Assembly (NCBI GenBank): GCA_017616015.1
Contig: JAFZYY010000030.1
Coordinates: 62,001-126,000 of the forward strand
DNA from: Alphaproteobacteria bacterium
GTDB lineage: Bacteria > Pseudomonadota > Alphaproteobacteria > CAAGCB01 > CAG-977
Reading direction: 5' to 3'
Length of the DNA: 64,000 nucleotides
In this document: positions 10,101-17,980 of the stretch, one piece after another
Position numbering within the stretch: position 1 is the stretch's first letter
Layout of the letters: every line of letters begins with the position of its first letter
Translations under genes and position numbers: made by a program
Notes under the pieces: generated by a model
What the model saw: the letters and a program-made list of their open reading frames with translations, nothing else
What the model was told of the DNA's origin: nothing
The model's database searches: none

Positions 10101-10560
10101 CGTTCCAGTTCATACAAAACAACGGATTATCGCAACTGCCCTCTAACAAAATGGAAAAAGGCAGTAAGGAAGCGCCGTAAGCGACTCCGTGCATTCCGAC
10201 ATCGTTATCGTTTTTTTCCGCCGCAACGATTCCTGCCGTATGTGTTCCGTGTTCGCTGGCATATAAATTGAAGGCCGGCTCAAACAGGGAAGAAATTTTG
10301 TTTTGTAATTCTTCATGATCCAACATCGTTCCGCTGTCAATGATAGCAACCGTCACGCCATCTCCCGAAAAACCGGTATAAGCGCCGCCTGTTCCCGTAT
10401 ACGCCAGATGAGCTCCGATTGCCGTAAAGGCCTTACCGTTATGGTCATAATATTCTGTATTTTGATACTCAACAGGCGTTATGTTGGTAAACGTTGCCGC
10501 CCAAGCAGGAAAAGAACAACAGCAACTCAAGAAAGCAAAAAATAAAAAATTCTTTTTCAT
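7186..10560 (-). CDS. Subtilisin-like (S8) serine protease autotransporter, copy 2
   Basis: A 1124-residue paralog of the downstream gene with the same architecture: signal peptide (about 1-21), S8 domain with Asp75 (IIDSG), His104 (EHGTHTAG), Asn210 (ASAGN) and Ser293 (GTSMAAP), a serine/glycine/asparagine-rich beta-helix passenger region beginning at GAGSLTLAGTNTFEG, and a C-terminal autotransporter barrel ending in Phe. The frame is open five codons further (TTG at 10575), but ATG 10558-10560 gives the clean MKKNFLFFAF signal peptide with GGGGCG upstream. The catalytic part is better conserved between the copies than the passenger repeats. The two genes look like an old tandem duplication followed by divergence. 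A promoter must lie in 10561-10690. Confidence 0.93.
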   Translation of the reverse strand: MKKNFLFFAFLSCCCSFPAWAATFTNITPVEYQNTEYYDHNGKAFTAIGAHLAYTGTGGAYTGFSGDGVTVAIIDSGTMLDHEELQNKISSLFEPAFNLYASEHGTHTAGIVAAEKNDNDVGMHGVAYGASLLPFSILLEGSCDNPLFCMNWNVAYEILALDEYDSVKIVNNSWGTVKDSVITVEQLKSSAAIAKKLVDKGKLIVASAGNEMQLEPSSFPAKMAAYDSSTALNLISVVAYDPDKLPSDTDFIAEYTNLASSAKKWSLAAPGTVYSSIAYINDSPKYSELDGTSMAAPMVSGAAALVSEAFPYMDGKQIADVLFSTAFKKEDLEEPNLTPGLSPYMIQDDGKNQRFLFFTDNSQGMSYDEAKTDAGIVCEGTMECNEVTFEDVFGQGLLNVGDAVKGLKYLDADRLTASDYNESLNQYFYTVNTQGYNSTWSNDIEEKRNTSAHEDAAVGLKKQGAGSLTLAGTNTFEGVSVVEAGTLSLTGSMTGAVTADGGIFALNGGNLDGALTVNAGAQAQIYAGTLGGSITNQGTVNAANGTATGNVVNEGTFNVTGNFNATGSFQNESVLKLQNAGTLHGNLQNASSGKIIVTQGSTLEATSALENNGVLSGFGTINGTVNNNASGSVATSLNIGTLISSGNILLTADQSGNSIAPMHVDSLNISGGKVSLNNDNVVYENGRTYTIISSASLPTFNNFEEQTYLSSFIVATTSREDNNINTRIDYLRMSENAIVSSFSAEEKQVVSILDKIFIDQRQTNFGRFYYYSAEGLRKQVNLLRSKVQPVQNEQLPLTKVMASQVHAHLFANTMIRDAGTVQQPHVPMQQYRGKYYRGRSGGNTAKNQKVWGQFLGGVFKEDGNSALNKDDITTKTIGAMFGYDYEFSENFLLGLTTGVASAKLKQDEDKIEVKDYRAGFYTGSRFGRVTLNTLAMGGIQQYKSSRFMQLGGMATSNIADFNGYSAEFDVNLGYDFARLPYRDHSFYLRSYIGANVNYIHQDAYKEKENSFLALGVSEVHDTSVSVSPGLTLGYLFSEAVITADVGYQRLLSGDSVQRSAYFLADVTKSTFSSLSADTDKDFFNAGVGFKTNLTRNWQAHFWAGTRFSKKTEALNLSATFAYTF

Positions 10561-10691
10561 TATCGCCCCGAACAAAAAAATTCTTTTTGTCAGTATAAAA
10601 ACAAAGAATATAAAAATTTCTTAAAAAAAGAGGTGTTTTCCAAAAAAAGCTTGCCATTCCGCGGCAAACGGTTTAAAAAATTCAGCGGTGA

Positions 10692-10768
10692 GGTCTAGTA
10701 GCTCAGCTGGATAGAGCAACAGCCTTCTAAGCTGTGGGTCCCGCGTTCGAATCGCGGCGAGATCGCCA
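10692..10768 (+). tRNA. tRNA-Arg (anticodon UCU)
   Basis: A cloverleaf can be drawn by hand: D-arm GCTC/GAGC (10701-10717), anticodon stem ACAGC/GCTGT with loop CTTCTAA and anticodon TCT at 10726-10728, T-arm CCGCG-TTCGAAT-CGCGG (10741-10757), encoded CCA at 10766-10768. The acceptor stem GGTCTAG/CGAGATC has a G-U at pair 2-71 and an A-G mismatch at 6-67, which is unusual. Discriminator base is G, as is usual for tRNA-Arg. It reads AGA codons. Confidence 0.9.
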
Positions 10769-10807
10769 AAAAAAGCCCTGACGGTTTTTCCGTCGGGGCA
10801 TTTTTTT
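10750..10807 (+). repeat. Direct repeat copy 1: tRNA-Arg 3' end plus terminator
   Basis: This 58-bp stretch covers the T-arm 3' side, acceptor 3' strand and CCA of tRNA-Arg and the terminator hairpin behind it. The same sequence, with a single G missing, returns at 10905-10961. Direct repeats of a tRNA 3' end are what site-specific integration at a tRNA gene leaves behind. Confidence 0.8.
10771..10807 (+). terminator. Intrinsic terminator of tRNA-Arg
   Basis: A 9-bp stem CCCTGACGG/CCGTCGGGG (one G-U pair) with a short T loop is followed by seven T. It begins a few bases after the encoded CCA of the tRNA. Confidence 0.85.
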
Positions 10808-10904
10808 GTGAGAGTTCATCGCGAAAGAACGCGGGAAAAAGCGTTCGGTGAGCGAAGCGAACAGACGCCGAAGGCGGGGGCGTCAGCCCCGAGCAACAGC
10901 GAGC
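10808..10904. other. Hairpin-rich spacer between the two tRNA-end repeats
   Basis: This stretch of about 100 bases holds four possible short stems: GAACGC/GCGTTC (10827-10832 with 10841-10846), GTTCG/CGAAC (10843-10847 with 10858-10862), GACGCC/GGCGTC (10864-10869 with 10879-10884) and GGGGC/GCCCC (10777-style stem at 10877-10881 with 10886-10890). No convincing gene is present. It may be a small dispersed palindromic element or the scar of an integrated element. Confidence 0.45.
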
Positions 10905-10961
10905 AATCGCGGCGAGATCGCCAAAAAAAGCCCTGACGGTTTTTCCGTCGGGCATTTTTTT
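10905..10961 (+). repeat. Direct repeat copy 2: orphan tRNA-Arg 3' end plus terminator
   Basis: This repeats the last part of tRNA-Arg (AATCGCGG, then the inverted GGCGAGATCGCC) and the complete terminator hairpin without the rest of the tRNA. Its hairpin also has A-runs on the left, so it probably terminates the sulfotransferase gene that arrives on the minus strand with its stop at 10972. Confidence 0.8.
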
Positions 10962-10971
10962 ATAATAAAAC

Positions 10972-12366
10972 TTACGCGGCGAAGTTATTCGCTTTCAGCA
11001 AATTCCACGCTTCATCGGATAAATTTTCTTTTTCGGGATAATAGCAGTATTTGCTCAACCGCTCTTCAATCTGACGGATAAACTCCTGATCCTCGAAATA
11101 CCGGTACGCCCCTATGTTCGTCACGGAAAGCGACGGATCGAAAATCGACTTCGGATTGATGTGACGGAAAGCGTCCATGCCGATAAAGTCCATCATCTTC
11201 TTCGTCGTTTCGTCATATTTCAAAACAAGATCTTCAAATCGGATTAATAGAGTGTCCGGATCCGGATTTTCAAGAAGAATTTTTATACCTGTTCCGTTTT
11301 CGTAAAAATTAGCATATCCCTCTATATCTCTCGGCATAACGGCAATATCTTTGCGAAAAGCGGAGACAAACTGATCTCTCGGGTCCCGCCGAACGGCAAT
11401 CCGTTTAATCGGCTTATCCATAAAAGAATTAAGTCTGCTTAATATGTTATAGGGTGCCATTGCGTCAAAGCAGTAAAACTCCCTGCTGGACTGCAAACGG
11501 AACAAAGAACGGATATAGTCCTTCGCGTAGTTATTAAAAGCGTTCGGGCTCATTTCTTTAAACCGGTAAAGGATATATTGTCCGACACCTTTGTTATGAA
11601 AAAACGAGCAGTTTTTAAAAGCATCGTCTTTCGTATCATATACGACCGGATACGTCTTATTTTTCATAATCGTCAGCGTATCGTCGTCCAAATCAAGGAC
11701 GTTTGTTATAAACTCTACGGAATTATTAAAAAAAGCCTGTGTATAAAATTGAGGGTTATAATCATATCCTGACGCGCATTTGTTATTGAAACACCGGTTG
11801 ATCAAAGAAATAAACCTCTTTATCGCGAGATCTTTTTCCAAAAGAGTTCCCGAAGAAAACGCGTCAATAAAGCCGAAAAAGCCGGGATCCCGAAACAAAT
11901 TCATCTCGGAAGAATAATTTGAAACCTGATGTTTCGTATAACGGGAAAAAATTTCTCCGACAACGGTCGTGTTGTCGAATTCCTTAAAAAAAGCTAATGC
12001 CGCCGAACTGCCGGAAAAGTAAAAACCGTTAACGGAAACGATTTGTTTATAGTTTGAAGCAACCGGCTTTTCTTCATCTTTTTCAATAACTGGTGAAGAA
12101 TATATACAGGGGGGGGTATAAGAGGAGACAGCAGAAGAAACTTTTATTGACCGGATTTCCTTTAATAAAACGCCTTGTATCCCGAACGTCAGCATTTCCT
12201 GAACTTGCTTTTCAAGCTCTTCGTCTTTTTTATCCAGTTGTTTTGAAAGATGTTTCCAGATTTTGTATTGTCTTTTCGATAAAAACGTCTTTTCGCCCGT
12301 AGCGGCCAAATATTCCATTTTTTTATTCAAATGTTTCCATATTTTATATTTGGCTTCATCAAACAT
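10972..12366 (-). CDS. Sulfotransferase-like protein with a poly-C tract
   Basis: A 464-residue soluble protein. Its C-terminal two thirds fit the PAPS-dependent sulfotransferase fold: a modified phosphosulfate loop NGFYFSGSSAALAFF (about 112-126) and the 3'-phosphate binding segment RRDPRDQFVSAFRKD (about 325-339), then DTLLIRFEDLVLKYDET. The N-terminus has a duplicated YKIWKHL-K motif and a coiled-coil-like charged stretch. Eight consecutive C on the coding strand (12109-12116) encode T-P-P near residue 84, before the fold begins, so slippage would abolish the enzyme. AAGGA precedes the ATG. It probably decorates a surface glycan; the acceptor is unknown. Position next to the tRNA repeat suggests it may have been acquired. 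Confidence 0.65.
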   Translation of the reverse strand: MFDEAKYKIWKHLNKKMEYLAATGEKTFLSKRQYKIWKHLSKQLDKKDEELEKQVQEMLTFGIQGVLLKEIRSIKVSSAVSSYTPPCIYSSPVIEKDEEKPVASNYKQIVSVNGFYFSGSSAALAFFKEFDNTTVVGEIFSRYTKHQVSNYSSEMNLFRDPGFFGFIDAFSSGTLLEKDLAIKRFISLINRCFNNKCASGYDYNPQFYTQAFFNNSVEFITNVLDLDDDTLTIMKNKTYPVVYDTKDDAFKNCSFFHNKGVGQYILYRFKEMSPNAFNNYAKDYIRSLFRLQSSREFYCFDAMAPYNILSRLNSFMDKPIKRIAVRRDPRDQFVSAFRKDIAVMPRDIEGYANFYENGTGIKILLENPDPDTLLIRFEDLVLKYDETTKKMMDFIGMDAFRHINPKSIFDPSLSVTNIGAYRYFEDQEFIRQIEERLSKYCYYPEKENLSDEAWNLLKANNFAA

Positions 12367-12404
12367 GTTTTTTCCTTATAAGAAATCCGCTTCCTGGAAA
12401 ATAT

Positions 12405-13559
12405 TTAGTCATCGTAAGCGCCGCGACGACCGATCTGAACATCGCGGTTGACGTTGACGCATTCGACCAACCCGAAAGAAAACATCAGCGTCAGCATCAC
12501 CGTTCCGCCATAGGAAATCATCGGCAACGGCACGCCAACAACGGGCAATAGCCCCATCACCATTGCGATATTGATGAACACGTACAAAAACAGATTCGTT
12601 GTCAGACCCAGCGCCAACAGCCGCCCAAAAAAGCTGGAGGATCTGAAAGCAATCACATAGCCGTAAAAAATCAACGCCAAATAGAGCAACAGCAACGCAA
12701 CGGATCCGACCAGACCGAATTCTTCCGCCAAAACGGTGAAAATAAAGTCCGTATGCTTTTCGGGCAAAAAGTTCAGCCGACTTTGTGTTCCCTGCAGAAA
12801 GCCTTTTCCGAAAATACCGCCCGAGCCCAAAGTGATTTTGGATTGCAGGATATGGTATCCTTTTCCCAACGGATCGCGCTCGGGATCTAAAAAGGTAAAG
12901 ACGCGTTCTTTCTGATAGTCGTGCAGAAAACGCCACCCGATGGGAATAGAGATTAATCCGATTCCGCCCAAAACGGCGAATTTCCACATTTGAACGCCGA
13001 CCAAAAAGAACAGAGAAACGGAAGCAGCGCCCATCAAAACAGCCGTTCCCAAATCAGGCTGTTTTAAAACCAAAACGACCGGCAGCAAAACCATAAAGGA
13101 CGGAATAATCATATAAGAAATACTGGTGATTTCCTGCTGGGAACTGCCGTGAAAATATCGGGCTAAAGCCAGAATCAAAGCGATTTTCATCAATTCGGAC
13201 GGTTGAATTCTGATAACGCCCAAATTCAGCCACCGTTGCGCCCCCATGGCGTCGTGACCGAAAAACTCTACGACGAACAGCATAATGACGGCCACGGCAT
13301 AAAACAAATAGGCATATTTCAACCAGAAGCGCAAATCAATCATCGCGACGACCAAAGCAACGGCGCAGCCCAGCCAAAAACGGGAAAATTGTTTGCCCGC
13401 CCACTGGCTCCAGTTTCCGTTTGCCGCCGCGTATAAAACAACGAACCCCGTTGCGGCGACTAAAAAGATCAAAAAGATATAGCACCAGCTCAAATGCATG
13501 AACCGTTCTTTTAATGTCATATCTGCATTACGCATTCTGAAAGGAGAAAATTCCGTCAT
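12405..13559 (-). CDS. rodA: Rod shape-determining protein RodA (SEDS glycosyltransferase)
   Basis: A 384-residue polytopic inner-membrane protein with about ten helices. It carries SEDS-family segments such as GAQRWLNLGVIRIQPSE, LKQPDLGTA, HTDFIFTVLAEEFG and the C-terminal PLPMISYGGT. RodA polymerises peptidoglycan strands for side-wall growth with the transpeptidase PBP2, encoded directly upstream. The PBP2 stop and the start are interleaved (TAGTGATG): ATG at 13559 has GGGAG at 7 bases, while a GTG at 13562 is also possible. It is the last gene of mreB-mreC-mreD-mrdA-rodA. Confidence 0.95.
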   Translation of the reverse strand: MTEFSPFRMRNADMTLKERFMHLSWCYIFLIFLVAATGFVVLYAAANGNWSQWAGKQFSRFWLGCAVALVVAMIDLRFWLKYAYLFYAVAVIMLFVVEFFGHDAMGAQRWLNLGVIRIQPSELMKIALILALARYFHGSSQQEITSISYMIIPSFMVLLPVVLVLKQPDLGTAVLMGAASVSLFFLVGVQMWKFAVLGGIGLISIPIGWRFLHDYQKERVFTFLDPERDPLGKGYHILQSKITLGSGGIFGKGFLQGTQSRLNFLPEKHTDFIFTVLAEEFGLVGSVALLLLYLALIFYGYVIAFRSSSFFGRLLALGLTTNLFLYVFINIAMVMGLLPVVGVPLPMISYGGTVMLTLMFSFGLVECVNVNRDVQIGRRGAYDD

Positions 13560-13561
13560 CA

Positions 13562-15433
13562 CTACACTCCCGAAGCAGAAACATTCTTTTTCAGATTCTT
13601 AGGCGGTTTTGAGGCCGGATCATATTTCAAAGCGGCTTCCATGATCGCTTTTGCAATCGGCGCCGCCGTTTTCGCTCCGCCGCCGCCGTGTTCTATTACA
13701 ACGGCCAAAGCATATCTGGGATTTTCCGTCGGACCGAACGATACAAACAAAGCGTGATTTCTCTCTTCCCACGGAATATCGTCCTGACTGCGCATACCCT
13801 GCTCGCGTTCTTTCATTGAAATACGCTTGACCTGCGTTGTTCCCGTTTTTCCGGCGATCAGTTTCCCGCCGACATTTACCCTCGCGGCTTTTCCCGTTCC
13901 CTCCGAATTGTTGACAACGGCAAACATGCCTTCGCGCATCAACTGCAAATGCGTTTTGGAAAGATTCAGATATTCTCCCTGACAAACCGAAGAATCTCTG
14001 TTTTCCGGCACTAAAATAGTCGGTTTTATTTTATAGCCGTCATTGGCCAGAATAGCCGTCATCACAGCCAGCTGTATCGGCGTCGTCAGAATATAGCCCT
14101 GACCGATTCCCGCGTTGTAGGTGTCCCCTTGCAGCCATTGTTCGCCCAAAATGACTTCTTTCCAGCGTCTTGTCGGCATCAGACCGACTTTTTCGCCCGG
14201 CAGATTGACTCCCGTCGACAATCCCAAACCGAATCGTTTGGCCATTGCCGCAATCTTGTCAATACCGGTTCGGCGAGCGACTTCATAGAAATAAATGTCG
14301 CAGGAATGCATCAAAGCTTCTTTTAAATCGACATTGCCATGCCCGCTCGGTTTCCAGCAATGGAAACGATGCGACCCCATCATAATGTGTCCGCCGCAGA
14401 AAATTTTGGTATCCGGCCGGATAACGCCGGCTTCCAGCGCTGCCAGCGCGACAATCATTTTAAAGGTCGAACCGGGAGAATACAAACCGCCCAACGCTTT
14501 GTTCAACAAAGCGTTTTTTTCGTTTGTGGAAATTTCTTTCCATTCTTCCGATGTCAGACCGCGATTGAATTTATTCGGATCAAATCCGGGTGTTGAAACC
14601 AAAGCCAGTATCTCGCCGGTATAAATATCCAGCAAAACAGCAGAGCCGCTTTCATCTTTCATTTTTTTGTAAGCGATATTCTGAATCCGCATATCAATCG
14701 TCAGCGGCAAAGTCGTTCCGGGGATTCCTTCGTCCCGTTCGATTTCGCGAATGACGCGGCCGACAGCATTGACTTCGACGCGTTGAGCCCCTTCTTTGCC
14801 GCATAATGCCGTATTATAGGCCTGTTCGATTCCTGATTTTCCGACACGGAATCCGGGCAATTTCAACAGCGGATTTCCCGAAGCGATTTCTTCTTCGGAA
14901 ACGGCGCCGACATAACCAAGCAAATGGGCGGAAGCTTCTTTAAACGGATAATAACGGCTTAAGCCTTCGTCTATAATAATCCCCGGCAAGTCCGGCGCAT
15001 TCAGCTGAATAGCGGCCATCTGCTCCCATGTCAGATTTTCGCGGATAGTCACGGGAGTAAAGTCGCGCGACCGACGGACGTCCTTACGGATTCGTTGAAT
15101 TTCGCCGTCCGTCAAGGGCAAAATCTTATTCAACGCCTCTAAAGTCGCGTTTAAATTCCCTTCCGTTTGTTCGGAAATCACAAGAACGCGAAAATTCTGG
15201 TTATTTTGAGCCATCGGCTGACCGAACCGGTCAAAAATCAACCCGCGGGGCGGAGCCAGCAAACGCGTGCTGATTCTGTTTTCTTCGGCCAACGTCTTAT
15301 ATCTGTCGGCTTCCAAAACCTGCAAATAATACATGCGCCCCAGCAAAACGGAAGATAAAAACAATTCTCCGCCGGCCAATATTGCGGCTCGGCGATTTAA
15401 CGTTTTTCCTTTATCTCCGTCGCGTGTAATCAT
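13562..15433 (-). CDS. mrdA: Penicillin-binding protein 2 (elongation transpeptidase)
   Basis: A 623-residue class B PBP with one N-terminal membrane anchor (about 18-36), a dimerisation domain with PPRGLIFDRFG, and a transpeptidase domain. The active-site serine is Ser322 in SPGSTFKM (SxxK), the second motif is SCD in the MHSCDIYFYEVA segment, and the third is KTG in AGKTGTTQV. It crosslinks peptidoglycan during elongation as part of the MreB-directed complex and is the target of mecillinam. Start overlaps mreD by 4 bases (ATGA) and the stop abuts rodA. Confidence 0.97.
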   Translation of the reverse strand: MITRDGDKGKTLNRRAAILAGGELFLSSVLLGRMYYLQVLEADRYKTLAEENRISTRLLAPPRGLIFDRFGQPMAQNNQNFRVLVISEQTEGNLNATLEALNKILPLTDGEIQRIRKDVRRSRDFTPVTIRENLTWEQMAAIQLNAPDLPGIIIDEGLSRYYPFKEASAHLLGYVGAVSEEEIASGNPLLKLPGFRVGKSGIEQAYNTALCGKEGAQRVEVNAVGRVIREIERDEGIPGTTLPLTIDMRIQNIAYKKMKDESGSAVLLDIYTGEILALVSTPGFDPNKFNRGLTSEEWKEISTNEKNALLNKALGGLYSPGSTFKMIVALAALEAGVIRPDTKIFCGGHIMMGSHRFHCWKPSGHGNVDLKEALMHSCDIYFYEVARRTGIDKIAAMAKRFGLGLSTGVNLPGEKVGLMPTRRWKEVILGEQWLQGDTYNAGIGQGYILTTPIQLAVMTAILANDGYKIKPTILVPENRDSSVCQGEYLNLSKTHLQLMREGMFAVVNNSEGTGKAARVNVGGKLIAGKTGTTQVKRISMKEREQGMRSQDDIPWEERNHALFVSFGPTENPRYALAVVIEHGGGGAKTAAPIAKAIMEAALKYDPASKPPKNLKKNVSASGV

Positions 15434-15966
15434 TTTTCTTTATCCAATAAATATACGTGCAGCCAAGCGCACGGCCATGAAACGATCGGATAGCATAACA
15501 GCAGTAAAATATAGCTGATAAACGCCGTGGAAACCGGCGTAAACGCGGCATAGTTGATAGAAACAAACAGCCACTTAAAAAAATAAGCGATAAAAGAAAA
15601 AACGGCAAATCCGAACCAAACGAACATAAAAGACTTACCCGACAAATACCGGCGCTGCATCTGCACGGTCAGATAAAACAAGGTAAAGACCAACGTATTC
15701 ACGCCCAGCGGCGTGCCGTCAATAAAATCCAGGAACAAGCCGAACAAAAAAGCGGCTACGACGGAAAAATCATACGGTCTGTAAACCGCCCAATAAAAAA
15801 CGGGAATTAAGGTTAAATACGGTCTGACGGTAGAATATCCTGGCAAATATGTCGGAGCGACCGAAAACAACAGAATCAATAATGTTAAAAGCTTGGGAGC
15901 ATATCTTTGCAATTTTGCGCCCAAGTAATAATAAAACGGTCTGTTGGTTAAGGTGAAACTGCGCAT
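15430..15966 (-). CDS. mreD: Rod shape-determining protein MreD
   Basis: A 178-residue hydrophobic protein with about five membrane helices. Recognisable parts are the P-Y-L-x-L-I-P-V-F-Y-W segment after the first helix and FLFGLFLDFIDGTPLGVNTL, the conserved MreD core. It links cytoplasmic MreB to periplasmic MreC. It overlaps mreC by 19 bases and mrdA by 4, so the operon is tightly coupled. Confidence 0.93.
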   Translation of the reverse strand: MRSFTLTNRPFYYYLGAKLQRYAPKLLTLLILLFSVAPTYLPGYSTVRPYLTLIPVFYWAVYRPYDFSVVAAFLFGLFLDFIDGTPLGVNTLVFTLFYLTVQMQRRYLSGKSFMFVWFGFAVFSFIAYFFKWLFVSINYAAFTPVSTAFISYILLLLCYPIVSWPCAWLHVYLLDKEK

Positions 15967-16820
15967 ATCGGATCCGGCAACAAACCAGACAGCCCGTAAT
16001 CAACGATACGCACCATTTCCAACCGGCTGCGGTTGAAAAACGGGCGCACTTTAATCAGGCCGTCATCAATGGAAACAATCACGCCGACCGGCAAACCGGC
16101 AGGATAAACACCGGCCATTCCCGACGTGACAACTCTGTCGCCGACGGAAATTTTAGCATTTCCGGGCAAAGAAATCAGCTGCGGATATTCGGTATTGTCT
16201 CCGGACAAAATCGCCGGCGTATCTAACGGCTCCACTTTAACCGGCACACGCGAGTTAATATCCGTAATCAACAAAATTCTGGCGGCGTTAATTCCGACGG
16301 AGGCGATACGTCCGACCAATCCGTCGCCTGTTAAAACGACTTCGCCTTTATTGACTTTCTGCTTTTGTCCGACAAAAGCAATCAGCGACTGAGCGAACGA
16401 ATTTCCCGTATCGGCGATGACGCGCGAAGAAATAGAAACAGCCGACGGCGGCGGAATATAGTTTAACAGATCGGCCAGATAAGCGTTTTCTTTCCGCAAC
16501 TGCTCCGTATCGAGCTTGACCAGCGTCAGTTCCTGATTTTCTTCGCGCAAACGAGCGTTTTCCTGACGAATAGCCACAAGCTCGTGCACATTTTGCATAA
16601 AGCGGGAAGCCGCTTGAGCCGGTTTGGACAGCAAAGCCAATACGGGAGAAGTAATATCGTTAAACAGGATTTGAGCCTTTTCGACCAGAATCGTGTCGGC
16701 TTTTCCCAACAGCATCAGTCCGAAAGCCGCCAATACCAACAACACTAAACCGAAACGCTTTAATTTCGTTTTAATTTGATGCAGTGACGCCGTATTGCCG
16801 GAATGCTGCTGTCCAACCAT
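15948..16820 (-). CDS. mreC: Rod shape-determining protein MreC
   Basis: A 290-residue bitopic protein: short cytoplasmic N-terminus, one membrane helix (about 26-44), a coiled coil (about 80-115, REENQELTLVKLDTEQL), and the periplasmic beta-barrel pair with VIADTGNSFAQSLI, GDGLVGRIASVG and SVGDRVVTSGMAGVYPAGLPVG. It scaffolds the elongation complex and activates PBP2-RodA. A GGGGG site precedes the ATG. It lies 32 bases after mreB. Confidence 0.96.
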   Translation of the reverse strand: MVGQQHSGNTASLHQIKTKLKRFGLVLLVLAAFGLMLLGKADTILVEKAQILFNDITSPVLALLSKPAQAASRFMQNVHELVAIRQENARLREENQELTLVKLDTEQLRKENAYLADLLNYIPPPSAVSISSRVIADTGNSFAQSLIAFVGQKQKVNKGEVVLTGDGLVGRIASVGINAARILLITDINSRVPVKVEPLDTPAILSGDNTEYPQLISLPGNAKISVGDRVVTSGMAGVYPAGLPVGVIVSIDDGLIKVRPFFNRSRLEMVRIVDYGLSGLLPDPICAVSP

Positions 16821-16852
16821 AGAATATTTCCCCCTTTTGAAAGGGAATTACA

Positions 16853-17911
<1,059 letters not shown>

Positions 17912-17935
17912 TTAAACTTCATTAGTAATATGCCT

Positions 17936-17962
17936 TCTCTTTGCCTGAAACAAGCAAAGAGA
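17936..17962. promoter_or_regulatory. Perfect 9-bp hairpin between miaA and mreB
   Basis: TCTCTTTGC (17936-17944) and GCAAAGAGA (17954-17962) pair perfectly around a 9-base loop. It could end miaA transcription, but no U-run follows on the minus strand, or it could be an element in the mreB leader. Both genes lie on the minus strand. Confidence 0.45.
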
Positions 17963-17980
17963 CGACAGATTTATTTTAAT

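Noticed and set aside
10695-10955. Minus-strand frame through the tRNA and its repeats
   Set aside because: It crosses a tRNA gene, a terminator and hairpins; the repeated amino acids come from the DNA repeat.
12409-12987. 192-codon frame on the minus strand
   Set aside because: It is an alternative frame of rodA, arginine-rich and without any motif.
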